Positions 35,006 to 47,321 of a stretch of DNA of 64,000 nucleotides are shown piece by piece. The notes beneath the pieces were generated by a model. That model was not told where the DNA came from. It was given only the letters and a program-made list of their open reading frames with translations, and ran no database searches. A program made the translations under genes and the position numbers. Origin of the DNA: Cryptomeria japonica (Eukaryota > Streptophyta > Pinopsida > Cupressales > Cupressaceae). The stretch is taken from the NCBI RefSeq assembly GCF_030272615.1, contig NC_081411.1, forward strand, positions 37,452,640 to 37,516,639. Reading direction: 5' to 3'. Position 1 is the first letter of the stretch. Each line of letters opens with the position of its first letter.

Positions 35006-38000
35006 ATGGTAACAAATAATGCTCAAATTCAACCTCAAATTCCAATCTTCAATGGTAAGAATTATGAGTTTTGGGCAATTAAAATGAAGACTTTGTTTTG
35101 CTCACAAGATATTTGGGATTTGGTAGAGAAAGGTTTTGCAGAACCATAGGATGATGCAACTTATCAGAGATTACAACAAGCGGAAAAGATCAGCTTAAAG
35201 ATAATAGAAAAAAGGATGCAAAAGCCCTATTTTTAATTCAGCAAGAAATGGATGAGTCAATCTTTCCTAAGGTTTTGATAGCAACAAGATCCAAGAAAGC
35301 ATGGGAGACTCTAGAGACAACCTATCAAGGTAATACAAAGGTGAAAGTGGCTAAATTACAATCTCTTAGGAGAAATTTTGAAAATTTGCAAATGAAAGAA
35401 TCTGAGTCTATAGACCAATTTATGAATCAAGTGTTGAATGTTGTGAATCAAATTAGATCTGATGGAGAAGAATTAAGAGATCAAAAGGTGATTGAAAAAA
35501 TTCTTAGGAGCTTGCCTAGTAAATTTGACTCTATAGTTGTAGCGATTGAAGAATCAAAAGGTTTGTCACAGTTATCAGTAGATGAGTTAATGGGTTCTCT
35601 ATTAACACATGAATCAAGATTGAATAGAAACAATAATACCTCTTTTGAGAATGCTTTCAGAGCATAGGGTTCATCAGGAAGAGGAAGAGGAAGATCAAAT
35701 CTAGAGGAAGAGGAAGAGGCAGAGGTGGATAGATGAATACAGATCAAGGAGAAAGGACTAATCAGTCCAATCGTAGTTTCAATAATAGAGGACAAGGTAG
35801 AAACCAATTTCAAGAACAATCATCAAGGTTTGATAAATCCAATATTCAATGTTATTATTGTAAGAAATATGGTCATTTTGCAAATGAATGTAGAAAGATA
35901 CAAGAAAAATTTGAGAAACCTGGAGCAAATTATTCAGATGTATCTGATAATAATTCAGGTAGTTTATTTGTAACATGCAATGTGGCACAAGAAATCTCTA
36001 AGGATGTATGGTTTTTAGATAGTGGTTGTAGTAACCACATGACTGGTAATAGAGAACTATTTTCTAATTTGGACGATTCTGTGAAATCTGAAATAAAATT
36101 GGGAAATGATAGTATAGTATCTGTAATGGGGAAAGGTGTGATAAATGTGTTGACTAAAAATGGAGAAAAAATGTTTATTCCTGATGTTTATTATGTGCTT
36201 GGATTAAAACACAATCTAATGAGTGTTGGTAAATTAATTGAAAAAGGATATAGAGTTCTCTTTAAGAATGATGTTTGCACAATCTTGGATAGAAATCCTA
36301 GTGACAGGTTGATTGTCGAGGTCCAAATGACCAAGAACCGGATGTTTCCCCTTCAGATGCATGGAATAGAGTAAGCTAATTTTAAGACAAAAATTTTAGA
36401 CCAGACATGGCTTCGGCATTTGAGGTATGGACACCTTAATTTTGATGGCTTGAGTTTATTGCAGAAGAAGAATATGGTAAAAGGTTTTCCACCTATCATG
36501 TAACCTACTAATTCTTGTGAAAGTTGTATAATGGCAAAACAACATAGAGAAATCTTTCCTGTAGGAAGTTCAAATAGAGCAAGAGTGCCTTTGGAGCTAG
36601 TCCACACTGATATATGTGGCCCAATGCAAACCCAATCTTTAGGAGGAAGTCTATATTTTCTGACATTTATTGATGATTTCAGTAGGAAAACTTGGATATA
36701 TTTTTTGAAGGAGAAGTTTGCTACTTTCTATAAATTTAAGGAGTTCAAATCAATGGTGGAAAAACAAAGTGGACTATTCATCAAGGTACTCAAATCTAAT
36801 AGAGGTGGTGAATATAGTTCTAATGAATTTTTGGATTTTTGCAGAGATCAGGTGATCAAGAAACAATTCACAACAAGGTACACACCACAACAAAATGGTG
36901 TAGCAGAGAGGAAGAATAGAACCATAATGGAAATGGCAAGGAGTATGCTAAAAGCTAAAAATTTATCTAATGATTTTTATGTTGAAACAGTAGCATGTGT
37001 TGTATACATTTTGAATAGAAGTCCCACAAAGAGTGTTAAAGAAAGAATCCCTCAAGAAGCATGGAGTGGTAAGAAACATTCTATATCTCATCTTAGAATC
37101 TTTGGATGTGTTGCATATGTTTTAGTTCTAGCTGAAATAAGGAGAAAATTGGATGATAAGAGTGAAAAATGTATTTTTATTGGTTATAGTGAGCAATCAA
37201 AAGCTTACAGTTTATATAACCCAGTTTCAAAGAAGATGATTATAAGCAGGGATGTCATATTTAAGGAGGAGGAAGCATGGGATGGAAATATTGATAGATC
37301 AGTCACAATTGGAGCACCAATAACAAATGATGAAGAAGAACAAGAAGAACATGTTGATCACCCAAATTAAGGAGGACCAAGCACTCCACCAAGAAATTTT
37401 GTTCAAGGTCAATCATCAAAACATGTTGAGCATCCTACTCCAAAAGAAGGTAATGAGACAACTCCTACATTTGCTAAATCAAAAGGTAAGAAAATGAGAA
37501 ACTTGACAGAAATATATGAATAAGGTGAAGAATGCTTGGATTTTAGTTCAAATTTTTCTTTATTCTCTTGTGATCCTATGTGTTTTGAAGAAGCAGTTAA
37601 GGAGGAACATTGGATCAAGTCCATGGATGAAGAAATTAAATCCATTGAAAGAAATCATACATGGGAGCTCATGGATTTACTAGAAGGTAAAGATTGCATT
37701 GGTGTCAAATGGGTTTATAAAACCAAATTTAGTGCAGAAGGTGAAATTGATAAACATAAGGCTATATTAGTAGCAAAAAGTTATGTACAACAACATGGAA
37801 TTGATTATACTGAAACATTTGCACTAGTTGCTAGGCTTGATATAGTTAGAATGGTTTTAACAATAGCTGCTCACAATAATTGGAAATTTTTTCAAATGGA
37901 TGTTAAATCTGCATTTTTGAATGGTATTCTAGAAGAAGAAGTGTATGTGAAACAACCACCAGGTTATGAAGTGCATGGACATGAAGACAAGGTCTATAGA

Positions 38001-39116
38001 TTGAAGAAGGCGCTCTATGGTCTCAAACAAGCACCTAGAGCATGGTATAGCAGGATTGCTTCATAGATGATTAGCAATGGTTTCAGCAGAAGCAGTAATG
38101 AACCCACTCTATACACAAAGATTAACAAAGAAGGTCAGATTTTGATTGTGTTCTTATATGTAGATGATTTGATTTTCACTGGAAATTTGTCTGTAGACAC
38201 TTTTAAATCAGCAATGATGAAGGAATTTGAAATGACAGATTTGGTGTTGATGAGGTATTTCTTAGGTATTGAAGTTGTTCAGTCTGATAAAGGAATTTTT
38301 ATTTGTCAATCTAAGTATGCCAAGGATGTATTGAGGAAGTTTAATATGTTGAATTCTAAATCAGCACCAACCCCAGTTGCAACAGGAACAAAATTAAGCA
38401 AAGAGGACAAAGGGTCAAATGTTGATCCAACTTTGTTTAAGAGGCTTGTTGGAAGTCTTGCGTATCTCACAGCTACAAGGCCACATATCATGTATGGTAT
38501 TAGTTTAATCTCAAGATTCATGGAGTCACCAAAAGACTCACATTGGCAAGTTGGAAAGAGGATATTGAGATATGTTGTAGGAACCAAGGGATATGGAATT
38601 TTCTATTCCACCACTAATGAGTTTGATTTGATTGGTTATACTGACAGTGATTTTGCAGGTGGTATTCGTGATAGGAAAAGTACTTCCGGATATATCTTTC
38701 ATTATGATACAGGTGCAATCTCATGGGCATCAAAGAAGTAGCCTATAGTGACCCTTTCATCAGCTGAAGCTGAATATGTAGCAGCAACATCAGTAGCATG
38801 TCAACCAATCTGTATGAGGAGAATATTGAAGGATCTATTACAAGCACAAGAGGAGCCTACACCAGTGTTTTGTGACAACAAATCAACAATTGCATTATCA
38901 AAGAACCATGTTTTTCACTAGAGGAGCAAGCACATTGATACGAGATATCACTTCATCAGAGAATTGGTCAATAATGGAGAAATCTGTCTTGAATTTTGCA
39001 AATATGAAGATCAGTTAGTTGATACTTTTACTAAGGCACTACTGAGAGACAACTTTGCATATTTAAGAGAAAATTTAGGAATAATAGAAGCTGAGATTAT
39101 TAATAGAATAAATTAA
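35006..39116 (+). pseudogene. Fossil copia gag-pol of element C
   Basis: Parts in order: gag (~35006-35935, zinc knuckle CYYCKKYGHFANEC near 35850-35890), protease (~36005-36230, DSGCSNHMTGN), integrase (~36400-37370, with HTDICGP, FIDDFSRKTW, YTPQQNGVAERKN), reverse transcriptase (~37540-38300, [23 protein letters not shown]) and RNase H (~38450-39110). Broken about six times. It is the best preserved copia coding region here. Confidence 0.92.
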
Positions 39117-39123
39117 GGAGGAA

Positions 39124-39412
39124 TGTTAGAAGACGTTAATTTCCTCTGCAGAATAAATAAAACTAAATTTAGTAATTTCTTTATTACTCAAAAATCAGTT
39201 TTTTAATCCTCCACGCATGCACAGCTTCTATCGTAAAACTTTATCTTTGCATGATAGACTAGTAGATAGATATTCTAGAAGGATTTCAAATCTTCTATAA
39301 ATAGAAGAATTATTGTAATCGATTCAAGGAATTATCAATAAAAAATCCATTTTTGTACTGAAGCATGGATTCATTGTTTTGTTTTATGTTTCTATTCTGA
39401 TCTCTTCCTCCA
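39124..39412 (+). repeat. 3' LTR of element C
   Basis: 289 bp, preceded by a purine run (TAAGGAGGAA) that serves as polypurine tract, and followed by the AAAAG target duplication. Confidence 0.95.
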
Positions 39413-39417
39413 AAAAG

Positions 39418-39935
39418 AAACATGAGGGTAGGAAAGAAATCCCACCACCTCGCATGGGAGAAGAGAAAGTAATGCCACCATGTAGGATAGGTTGAAAGTA
39501 GTTAGCGGAAAGGAAATATGATTTCCCCTATCCCGCATATAGTTAGAAGTTGACTAAGAGGCAATGTGGGATGAAGGGAAGATGTAGTGTAAAGGAAAGA
39601 AATAACCCATAGGACAAAATAAACATGCTGAGGAAAACATAGATTTAGGGCAAAAGTGCAATGAAGGTACGTAGGAGGCAGCGTAGGGAGATCAAATTTT
39701 AGGAAGAATGTTAGGGTTTTGGGTTTGAATTCCCGTTATCGGCTTCCTCATTGTAGTTGAAAGGAATCAATGATTGCAGAGTTAATGAAGATGATGGAAG
39801 AGATCAATACAAATTCAGGGGAACCAGATTGTTTTGTTCATATATCCATTCTTTTGCTCCAGTGAAGTCATATTTTTTAAATTTTTTATTTTTTTTTAGA
39901 TTTTCTTGCTTTGAATTGGATTTTCCACTAGTTCA
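39418..39935. other. Non-coding repeat region continuing beyond element C
   Basis: Same style as 34400-34611 (TATCCCGCAT, CCACCACCTCGCATGG). It is regarded as the right part of the unit that element C interrupted. No gene seen. Confidence 0.4.
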
Positions 39936-40327
39936 ATGAATGGATACTTTGATGCCCGATTAATTTGAAAATTCCTCATATCCCATTCCTGATCTTTTTT
40001 CAATTTATGTTTATCTTTTTCTGATTTGGCTTTTCTTTTCCCCTTCGGTGCATTATCACCCAAGTGGATTATATCATTCCAACTAACTTGGGTATCTACT
40101 AGATAATCTTCTTCGAGATCATTATGATCTAAGATATCAGGTTCGCTGTCGTCTTCAACATGTGGTGTAGGTTGTGAATTTTGTACTTGTACTTGTGATG
40201 ATGTGCCTTCCTGATTTTCACCACAACCTTTGTCAAAGACAAACTATGAAGACAATGTTTTGTGTTTAGTTGGCCTCTAATGGTTGTCCCCACATTCAAG
40301 ATTCCTACCCTTCTTCCTATTCGACAT
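39936..40327 (-). pseudogene. Broken unrecognised frame, start region of a nuclear or transposase-like protein
   Basis: From ATG at 40327 the minus strand reads about 130 codons with two in-frame stops (codons 17 and 28) and otherwise stays open to about 39936, where it meets the repeat region. It begins MSNRKKGRN, passes an acidic part (EDDSEPDILDHNDLEED), a WNDIIHLGDN phrase and a basic KGKRKAKSEKDKHKLKKD stretch resembling a nuclear localisation signal. No known domain is reached before it is cut off. It could be the N-terminus of a DNA-transposon protein or a host nuclear protein. Its upstream flank carries repeated GGCGAA motifs. Confidence 0.45.
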
Positions 40328-41110
40328 CTCAAACGAAATAAAGGCTACAAAAAAATATGAATCTGTTGAAGAAGTAATAATAGACTATAAAGTATAATAT
40401 ATGTTTCATTGACCCTACGACCTACAATCTAGATGTCTAACGTCTCTCGAGTGACCACTTGACACTGATGGGTCCCCACTAAATAAGAATGAACTCAACA
40501 GTACAAACAGATATAGATAAATGTAGAATAATATTATAACACTCTAAAAATATGACCGCTCACCTTTAGGTCACTAGCAGTTGCCAATGATTGTGTAAAG
40601 ATAGATCTGAGCTTTGAATTTATTTATACCAATCCTTGTATGGCAAATTCTGTGGGAATTTTATATGGTATATAAACATTTGGTAAATCTCGCTTAACTA
40701 TGACACGACATGTAATTTTCAAGGCGATTATGGGTCGTCCAATTAACTAGCAAATACAATAGAGTTGGTGAAAATTAGGGAGAATGGAGACATGCATTGG
40801 AAAAATGTCGGCCGAATTGGGTCCTTCTGGCCAACAAATCTTCATATGCTTATAGGCGAATTACGATCGTCTATTAAGGCAACCTTGGAGAGTGTAGGCA
40901 AATAGATTAAATTTACCGTGTATCCACCATATATTGTATTGGCGAAATCCTCACATAGAAACAATTAATTACATAAAACATATTGTAATCAAGCTGCGAA
41001 TCTGACGAAAATATAATGTTTTGGTGAAATGGCCACCTCCAATCGGTACAATATATTTGCCATTTCCCAAGTCGTCGACGTGAAAAATTCCCCATTGGCG
41101 AATATTCGCC
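40328..41110. other. Upstream flank with GGCGAA motifs and a 14-bp palindrome
   Basis: GGCGAAT or GGCGAAA occurs at about 40855, 40938 and 41097. At 41097-41110 it forms the perfect palindrome GGCGAATATTCGCC. CpG is unusually frequent for this AT-rich window. This could be the terminal region of a DNA transposon whose protein start lies at 40327; no matching opposite end was found. Confidence 0.35.
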
Positions 41111-41762
<652 letters not shown>

Positions 41763-41767
41763 TTTTT

Positions 41768-42555
41768 CACAATTTTCATGAGTTGAGTTGAATTATGTAA
41801 TATACAATTGGTATATTATTGCTCTTTTTTTTTTCTATATAATTTCTTTAAAGATTTAATTTCACATAGTTCTTATGAATCTTTAAAGTTTTGGATATTC
41901 ATTTAAGCTGTTTGTTTCATGCACATGTTCTTCAAGCCACCTACCAATCTTTATGTCTTCTATTTTTTCAAGTAACATAATAACTAAATTGTAGTTTTTC
42001 TTAAAGAGACATTACTTAATTTCTACAAAGATAATTTCATTGTGATCTAATGACTTCAATTTATGATTCATGCTTTTGTATAGATGTGCAAAGATTTGGA
42101 ATTTTATGAACAATAAAAGGTTCCAAAAAGAAAAATGTAGAGACAGGAGTTGAACCCAAATCCATACATGCAATGGCTATGGAATAATACCAAGCATAAT
42201 AAGTTTTCCATTGATCTTTAATAGAGAAAGGTATGACTCTAGTGGATGTTTGGCAAAGAACAATATCTTGCATGAAGTCCAAGCTCTCTCTTTCTTTTTG
42301 CAAGACACAAGAATAATTGTAAACAACCCTAGTGGAAAACAAGGAATGACTTGAAATTTCTCCATTAGATATTAGAAATAAGGAAAAAATTATTATAGAC
42401 TATCCAATGATTCATTGCAACAAGTGAAAATAATATCATGAATCAATTGGTCATACAGAGAGACCCATGGAAATGCTCCCTTAATGAAAGAAAACTATTC
42501 TTGTTTCTAACTATTTGTTAAATTTGTTTATAATTGACATCGTTGCACTTTTAAA
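41768..42555. other. Non-genic stretch
   Basis: AT-rich, short frames only, no recognised repeat ends. Confidence 0.45.
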
Positions 42556-42559
42556 TTAG

Positions 42560-43230
42560 ATGTATAGAAAAAAGGTTGTTTTATGGGTCACTGGCAACAT
42601 AAACATGAGTTTTCTACATGACACCCCACTCAAGTCCTCCGAATTTTGTACAATTGTACTTAGGTTTAAATTATCTAAATCGATCATAAAAATAGAAATT
42701 GTAATGAACATGAAGAAATTTGAAGTTTTATGAAAGTTGGATGTATGTGTGATTCTGTGCAATAGTGATTCTATGGAGTCCAAGAAGAGGGCTTTAGATG
42801 TGAAGAGGACTATTACTTTTATATATTTTGATGGTCACACTTTCTGGGTACCTAAGGGTGCCAATGATTTGGAGATGAAAAACTTAGTGGATAAGATAAT
42901 GTTATGGAACCAAAGACTTGATCACATTTGTGAGCAGGGTATTATAACCATAAAGAAAAATGCTCATTGAGGGGCTTGATGATTGTAATTTGAGATTGAT
43001 TTTTTGCATTTATATATTACATTTATGGGTAAACAAAATTGTGTTCAATTTTACTGTAGTTCTCACAAATCTTTTGAGTTGTTGGAGTTTATATGTGCTC
43101 TAATGTTTGTTATCCTATAAATGTTGCTTTGGTTTTTAAATTTATGCATTTTGTTTCATTTAATGGTTACTATAGTCGAAGGATGTTTGTTTATTTTTTA
43201 AGAAGTAAATATAAGGTCTTTCCTACATGG
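42560..43230 (+). pseudogene. Fossil copia GAG-pre-integrase/integrase fragment
   Basis: Recognisable phrases are WVPKGANDLEMKNLV and LWNQRLDHICEQGI (~42840-42950), then an integrase-core remnant (SFNGYYSRRMFVYFLRSKYKVF in pieces, ~43150-43220). No LTRs are visible. It is heavily broken and lies just left of the LINE fragment. Confidence 0.75.
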
Positions 43231-43479
43231 GAGATGATTGGAAATCCACTTGGCCTTAGCTCAACTTTATTCACAAGGGCATCTTATCCCCATCTAAGTA
43301 AGCTAGTCAATTTTTGTTGATAAGATAATTTTCTTCTGGTATAGGCACATGCAAAAATGTAGAAGATTGCTGGAGTGTACTATTTTTTAGCACTTATCTA
43401 TTTCTACAAAATTTCTTCCATTATTGAAATCAACTCCCCCTTAGGAAATGAACAAAATGAATGCAACAAATCTACAAAA

Positions 43480-43755
43480 TATCAATATCAACTCCCCATT
43501 GAGAAAAGAATCATCCACAAAATACTCACCAACCAACTAGTTAGGTGACCTAGGCAAAGCAATTCCCTTGTCTCTCCCAAAGGAGATAGAGTTTGCTAAC
43601 AAATACCCAAATCCTTTAATACCAAGAACATACAAAGATAGAGCAAGAGGGCAACATTGGCGGATGGAGCACTGAAGTCCTAAAGCTTTTGATTGGTTGA
43701 CATTGGTGGTGATACACTCAAAGTCATCCCGAAAGAGCGTTTTCCTAGATTGAAT
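43480..43755 (-). pseudogene. LINE reverse transcriptase, downstream half
   Basis: On the minus strand from 43755: TLFRDDFECITTN, then a SIRQCCPLALSLYVLG block, which corresponds to the SVRQGCPLAP motif of plant L1-type reverse transcriptases, then GFGYLLANS. A YFVDDSFL block (about 43505-43530, the catalytic Y-x-DD motif) follows in another frame. Glycine and proline of the family motif are replaced by Cys and Leu, and there is a stop before the YxDD block, so it is dead. It ends exactly at the CACTA terminus; the upstream half is at 60703-60975. Confidence 0.85.
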
Positions 43756-44000
43756 CACTACTACATAGAGTGGGGTTTTAAAACATTTTTTGAAGCAATT
43801 TTTGAGTAAATTGTCTTAATTTGTGACAAAAAAACTTGTGTATTGTCTTAAATATTGTCTTTAAGCGTGTGTGTCTAATTATTGTCTCAAAAAATTGTCT
43901 TTATAAAGACAATATGAAATTGAGGTATTTATGTCTCTTTAGAGACAATAGTTGGGATTAGCAAACATATTGTCTCTAGAGAGAATATGAAAAAATGTAT
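43756..44000 (+). repeat. Left CACTA terminus and subterminal repeats
   Basis: CACTACTACATAGAG at the tip, then about eight TTGTCTT, TTGTCTC or AAGACAA motifs in both orientations, for example TTGTCTTTATAAAGACAA near 43908, which is a perfect palindrome. Such subterminal motif clusters are the transposase-binding regions of CACTA elements. Confidence 0.85.
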
Positions 44001-45348
44001 TAGAAAAATAAACAATTTATTTTAAATATTATTTTAGTGTGCTTTTAACATTCAATGTTTTCAAATAGCAATAATACAATACCATATTAATTGTAATTAT
44101 TTCTAGTTTTCTTTATCTTACAAAATGATGTTGGAGTTCCTCCACAACCATAAAAACATACGATGGATATGGTATAAGCATTATTGAATATTGACACTAA
44201 TTTCCCAAACATAAGAACACCAGAATCAAAATATTAACTCAAGAATTTTTTTGAAAAGATAGAACCGCCCAAGAAATCAAGCATGTACAATTCCATGACC
44301 AATAATTTGTTTGGCTATTAAAACATGTTTTTACAATGGTTGCATTTGGAGCTTAATGTTGGCTAAGCCAAAAAAATAAAATAGGATCAATTGATTTCGC
44401 CTAGATAGGATCATTTGATGTCCCCTTAAATATTTCTTTTGGGATTGTCATATACAATATTCTGTAAGAAAAATTACAAAATTCCAACCAAGACATTGTT
44501 GATGTCTTTAATCTTGGACTTTGGAGGGTAAGTTAGCGAGCATAAGATTCCAAGCTCATAATATTATGAAACACGTGCATTTAATTCCATAATTGATGGC
44601 TGAAGAAAATTTTGAGTGGTAGAATGCAATTGCGTTTGCAAATCTTGATTATGGGTATTGTGCTCTTGCTTTCACCATCCAACCCTTTGTTGATTATATG
44701 CATGTTGTTGAAATGCAATCATAGGCCATCGTGCATGCCCACTTGGTGTAATTAGCACTTCACAAATGACAAATTCAAACAAGGTAAATGAAAACTTAGA
44801 TGACAATGCTGGGGACATGCTTCTTCCAGGAAGAGCAATTAAAACATCTTATATTAGCATAATGAATTTTACAAGTAAGAATTTGCTAAAGAGTAAAGCA
44901 GCCAATGCATTTATATCAATACAAGGGTCCACTCATACAATTGATATCAGTACAAGGATCCACTCATACAATTAGAATAATCCAATCACACTCCTCGATG
45001 AGGTATATTAGGTTAGTATTATAGATAATTCATAAAAGATATCACAATAGTAATAATCAGGATAATTTGACTTTTGTTGTATATAAATTATTTTAATTTA
45101 AATAAGGTGTAGCTTCTAATATCATTATATTGATTTATCTTAAGAAGCATCATATTTAAATCACAAGTATTAGATTGTAAAAAATGAGCATTTTATAGAG
45201 AATTAGATTTAGCATAACACATATAATTATTTAAGTATAAAAAGAGTGCCACATTTCTCAACTAGTTAGCACAAAAAGGCTTTATTGAACAAAGTACAAG
45301 ATATAACGTCATTCCATCAATTATTCTTGTGCTTCTTAGAATACTCAC
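44001..45348. other. CACTA interior, left part, no gene recognised
   Basis: AT-rich. Frames are short (one of 69 codons at 44766-44975, not recognised). Any further C-terminal exon of the IMPACT-family copy would be expected here, but I could not find one. Confidence 0.5.
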
Positions 45349-46107
45349 CAAAGAATAGATGTTGCCGAAAAATTCAAATGGCACTTCCAAAGTCATTGCA
45401 ACCTACAAAGTTAATAGATAAACCAACTCATACAAACTATTAAACTAGTCTCATATAACATAAGTGAATACTATAGAAGGAGACTTATTACCTAAAAAGG
45501 CCCTAATATGACATAAAATTCTCCTCTCAACATATAAACAAAGAATTTTCGTTCACATATAAATGGCATGATTAGATTTTCTCAAGAGTATGAGATACAA
45601 ATATAAACCCCTACTTAATTTAACAAAGAGATAACAATCATAAAAATTGAGTGCATACCATTTCAGATTAGAAAAACTTAATTCAAATATTAAACTGATT
45701 TCGTTCTCCACTCACCCCAAATGAACCATCCATTTTTTTTAGTGCGGACTCTTGGCAACATGAAAGTATTATAAAGTACCAGCAAGAACACCTTAACAAA
45801 ACAAAACTGAAAAGGAGTTATCTAAGAGAAGCCATAAAGGTGAAAGTATATGACCTTAACTTTGACCACACGACTTGGTGCATCTCTTCAACAATCTGAA
45901 ACAACCCCTCCATATGCCCCTACCAACCCTCTAGCTCCTAATATTATCCCTCCAAATTATCTGCAATAATATATAAATAAATATTGTGAAAAGGAACATA
46001 ACCATGTGCAAAGAAGCAAGCAAAAGCACCTCAATGACTATGTCAACTTCTTACTTCAATTCAAATGTGATAGACAAACAACATTAATCATTTACCTGAT
46101 TACCACC

Positions 46108-46864
46108 TGTAGACACCTAAAATTGTCATATCTAATTAAATAAATATCTTTATTTATTTAATTATTTTAGACTAATTCTTCAATTAATTATTTATTTAAT
46201 TAATTCATTTATCCTCTTCTAAGCCTTTTCTCATTTAAATAAATACATTTATTTATTTAAATTATCCTTTTCCTAAAATAAATACTTTTATTTATTTAAT
46301 TGATCCCACTTCCTTTATTAATTAAATACATCTTTATTTATTTAATTCATTCATTAACCTTTTCTACCTATGACACATGTCATTCATCTCTTAATTCTTA
46401 CACTACCTACCCTCTCATTATTTTTTTATTTCTTCTACCTACCCTCTAATCTTAGCCGACCATCTCTCTTTTACACCTCTCAATCTTATCCCTCCAATTC
46501 TTATAGTGTCTTCTATATAAGAGGATACTTCTTTCATTATCAACCCTAATCAAGTCTTCTATCATTCGAACTTTCATATGCGATCAAGTCTACTTGCAAC
46601 CACATTTTCGTTCTTTGTTGAGCTCTTGTGCACACATAAAATTTGAGAGCAAATATATCAAGCAAGATCAATAGAGATAAGAAAAATGGAGATCCAAACC
46701 TTATTTGACATGTGATGGTATAATCTTTGTGATTTTATTTGGTTTGCATTGTCTTAGGTAATCTTCATATGTTATGGTGGATCTTTGTTGTTGTTAGGCT
46801 AAGGTTTTGTGGTTGAATCTATTTAGTCTTTCAATATTGTTGTTTCAATTTTTAAGTATAAACA
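46108..46864 (+). mobile_element. Solo LTR (probably gypsy) inside an IMPACT exon
   Basis: 757 bp from TGTAGACACCTAAAATTG to ..AAACA with exact CCACC duplications (46103-46107 and 46865-46869). It includes four AAATAAATA/TTTATTTATTT units at about 46130-46350 and a TATATAAG box near 46515. It splits the second IMPACT exon. The gypsy assignment rests on general resemblance only, because there is no internal region. Confidence 0.88.
46130..46350. repeat. AATAAATA..TTTATTTATT repeat cluster in the solo LTR
   Basis: Four diverged copies of about 55-60 bp, each pairing an AAATAAATA run with a TTTATTTATTT run, so each is a potential hairpin. Confidence 0.8.
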
Positions 46865-47321
46865 CCACCATCATTACACTTTCTAGCCCTGAAGCAACAA
46901 TTGCAGAATGGATTGGTCTTCCAACTGTACCCATAGGCTCCCTATCATCATTGAATCGATACAGGTCCCCAAACTGTATTTATTTAAGGAAAAGAAAAAA
47001 GAAAATAAGAGACTAATTTTAGTTCTCTTAGATTTATGTCACCTCAAGAATCTTATAATATCAGCAAGAGTTAAGAAATTACTTTGATCTTACTAATATC
47101 ACCCACCCTGTAAGCCCAACAATTATGTGTCGCATGTGAGTCTTGAACCTGAAACAAGAACACGTGAATATTAAGAATTCTAAAGTCAATTCTTTGAGAA
47201 ATGTAAAAAAAATGATTTTCATTGGTTGCAAATTTCAAATGCACCACCAATACAATATTTTCTAGAGGAACCAAACTATTCATATTGGCACACTTTTAGT
47301 CTAATAAATACACCTTATAGA

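Larger units (their letters stand above)
34617..39412 (+). mobile_element. Ty1/copia LTR retrotransposon C (Ale/Retrofit-like), broken
   Basis: It is 4796 bp with 289-bp LTRs, each from TGTTAGAAGACG to a CA end, and exact AAAAG target duplications at 34612-34616 and 39413-39417. By eye the LTRs differ at about 20 of 289 sites (~7%). At an assumed 1-2 x 10^-9 substitutions per site per year that is roughly 18-36 million years, and younger on a faster clock. Short LTRs and compact size suggest the Ale/Retrofit side of copia; the clade is inferred. The coding region has about six breaks, so it is a fossil though structurally complete. Confidence 0.95.
45349..47148 (-). pseudogene. IMPACT/UPF0029 (YigZ/YIH1) family gene, four exons, broken
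   Basis: Four exons are readable on the minus strand with GT-AG borders: 47107-47148 (14 codons, DSHATHNCWAYR), 46096-46973 (116 coding bases once the solo LTR and duplicated CCACC are set aside; FGDLYRFNDDREP, GRPIHSAIVASGLESV), 45855-45960 (FGGIILGARGLVGAYGG) and 45349-45402 (LEVPFEFFGNIYSL). Phases agree throughout. The family's HATHNCWAY, YRFNDDGEP-G-GRP and YFGGIKLG-GGLVRAYGG blocks are all present in order. The third exon has two in-frame stops, one replacing the Tyr of YFGG, and conserved Lys and Gly are changed, so it is dead. N-terminal exons and the end of the C-terminal domain are missing. Family members include IMPACT/YIH1, which restrain the kinase GCN2. The pieces lie inside the CACTA element, and retained introns mean DNA-level capture, not retroposition. 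Confidence 0.88.
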
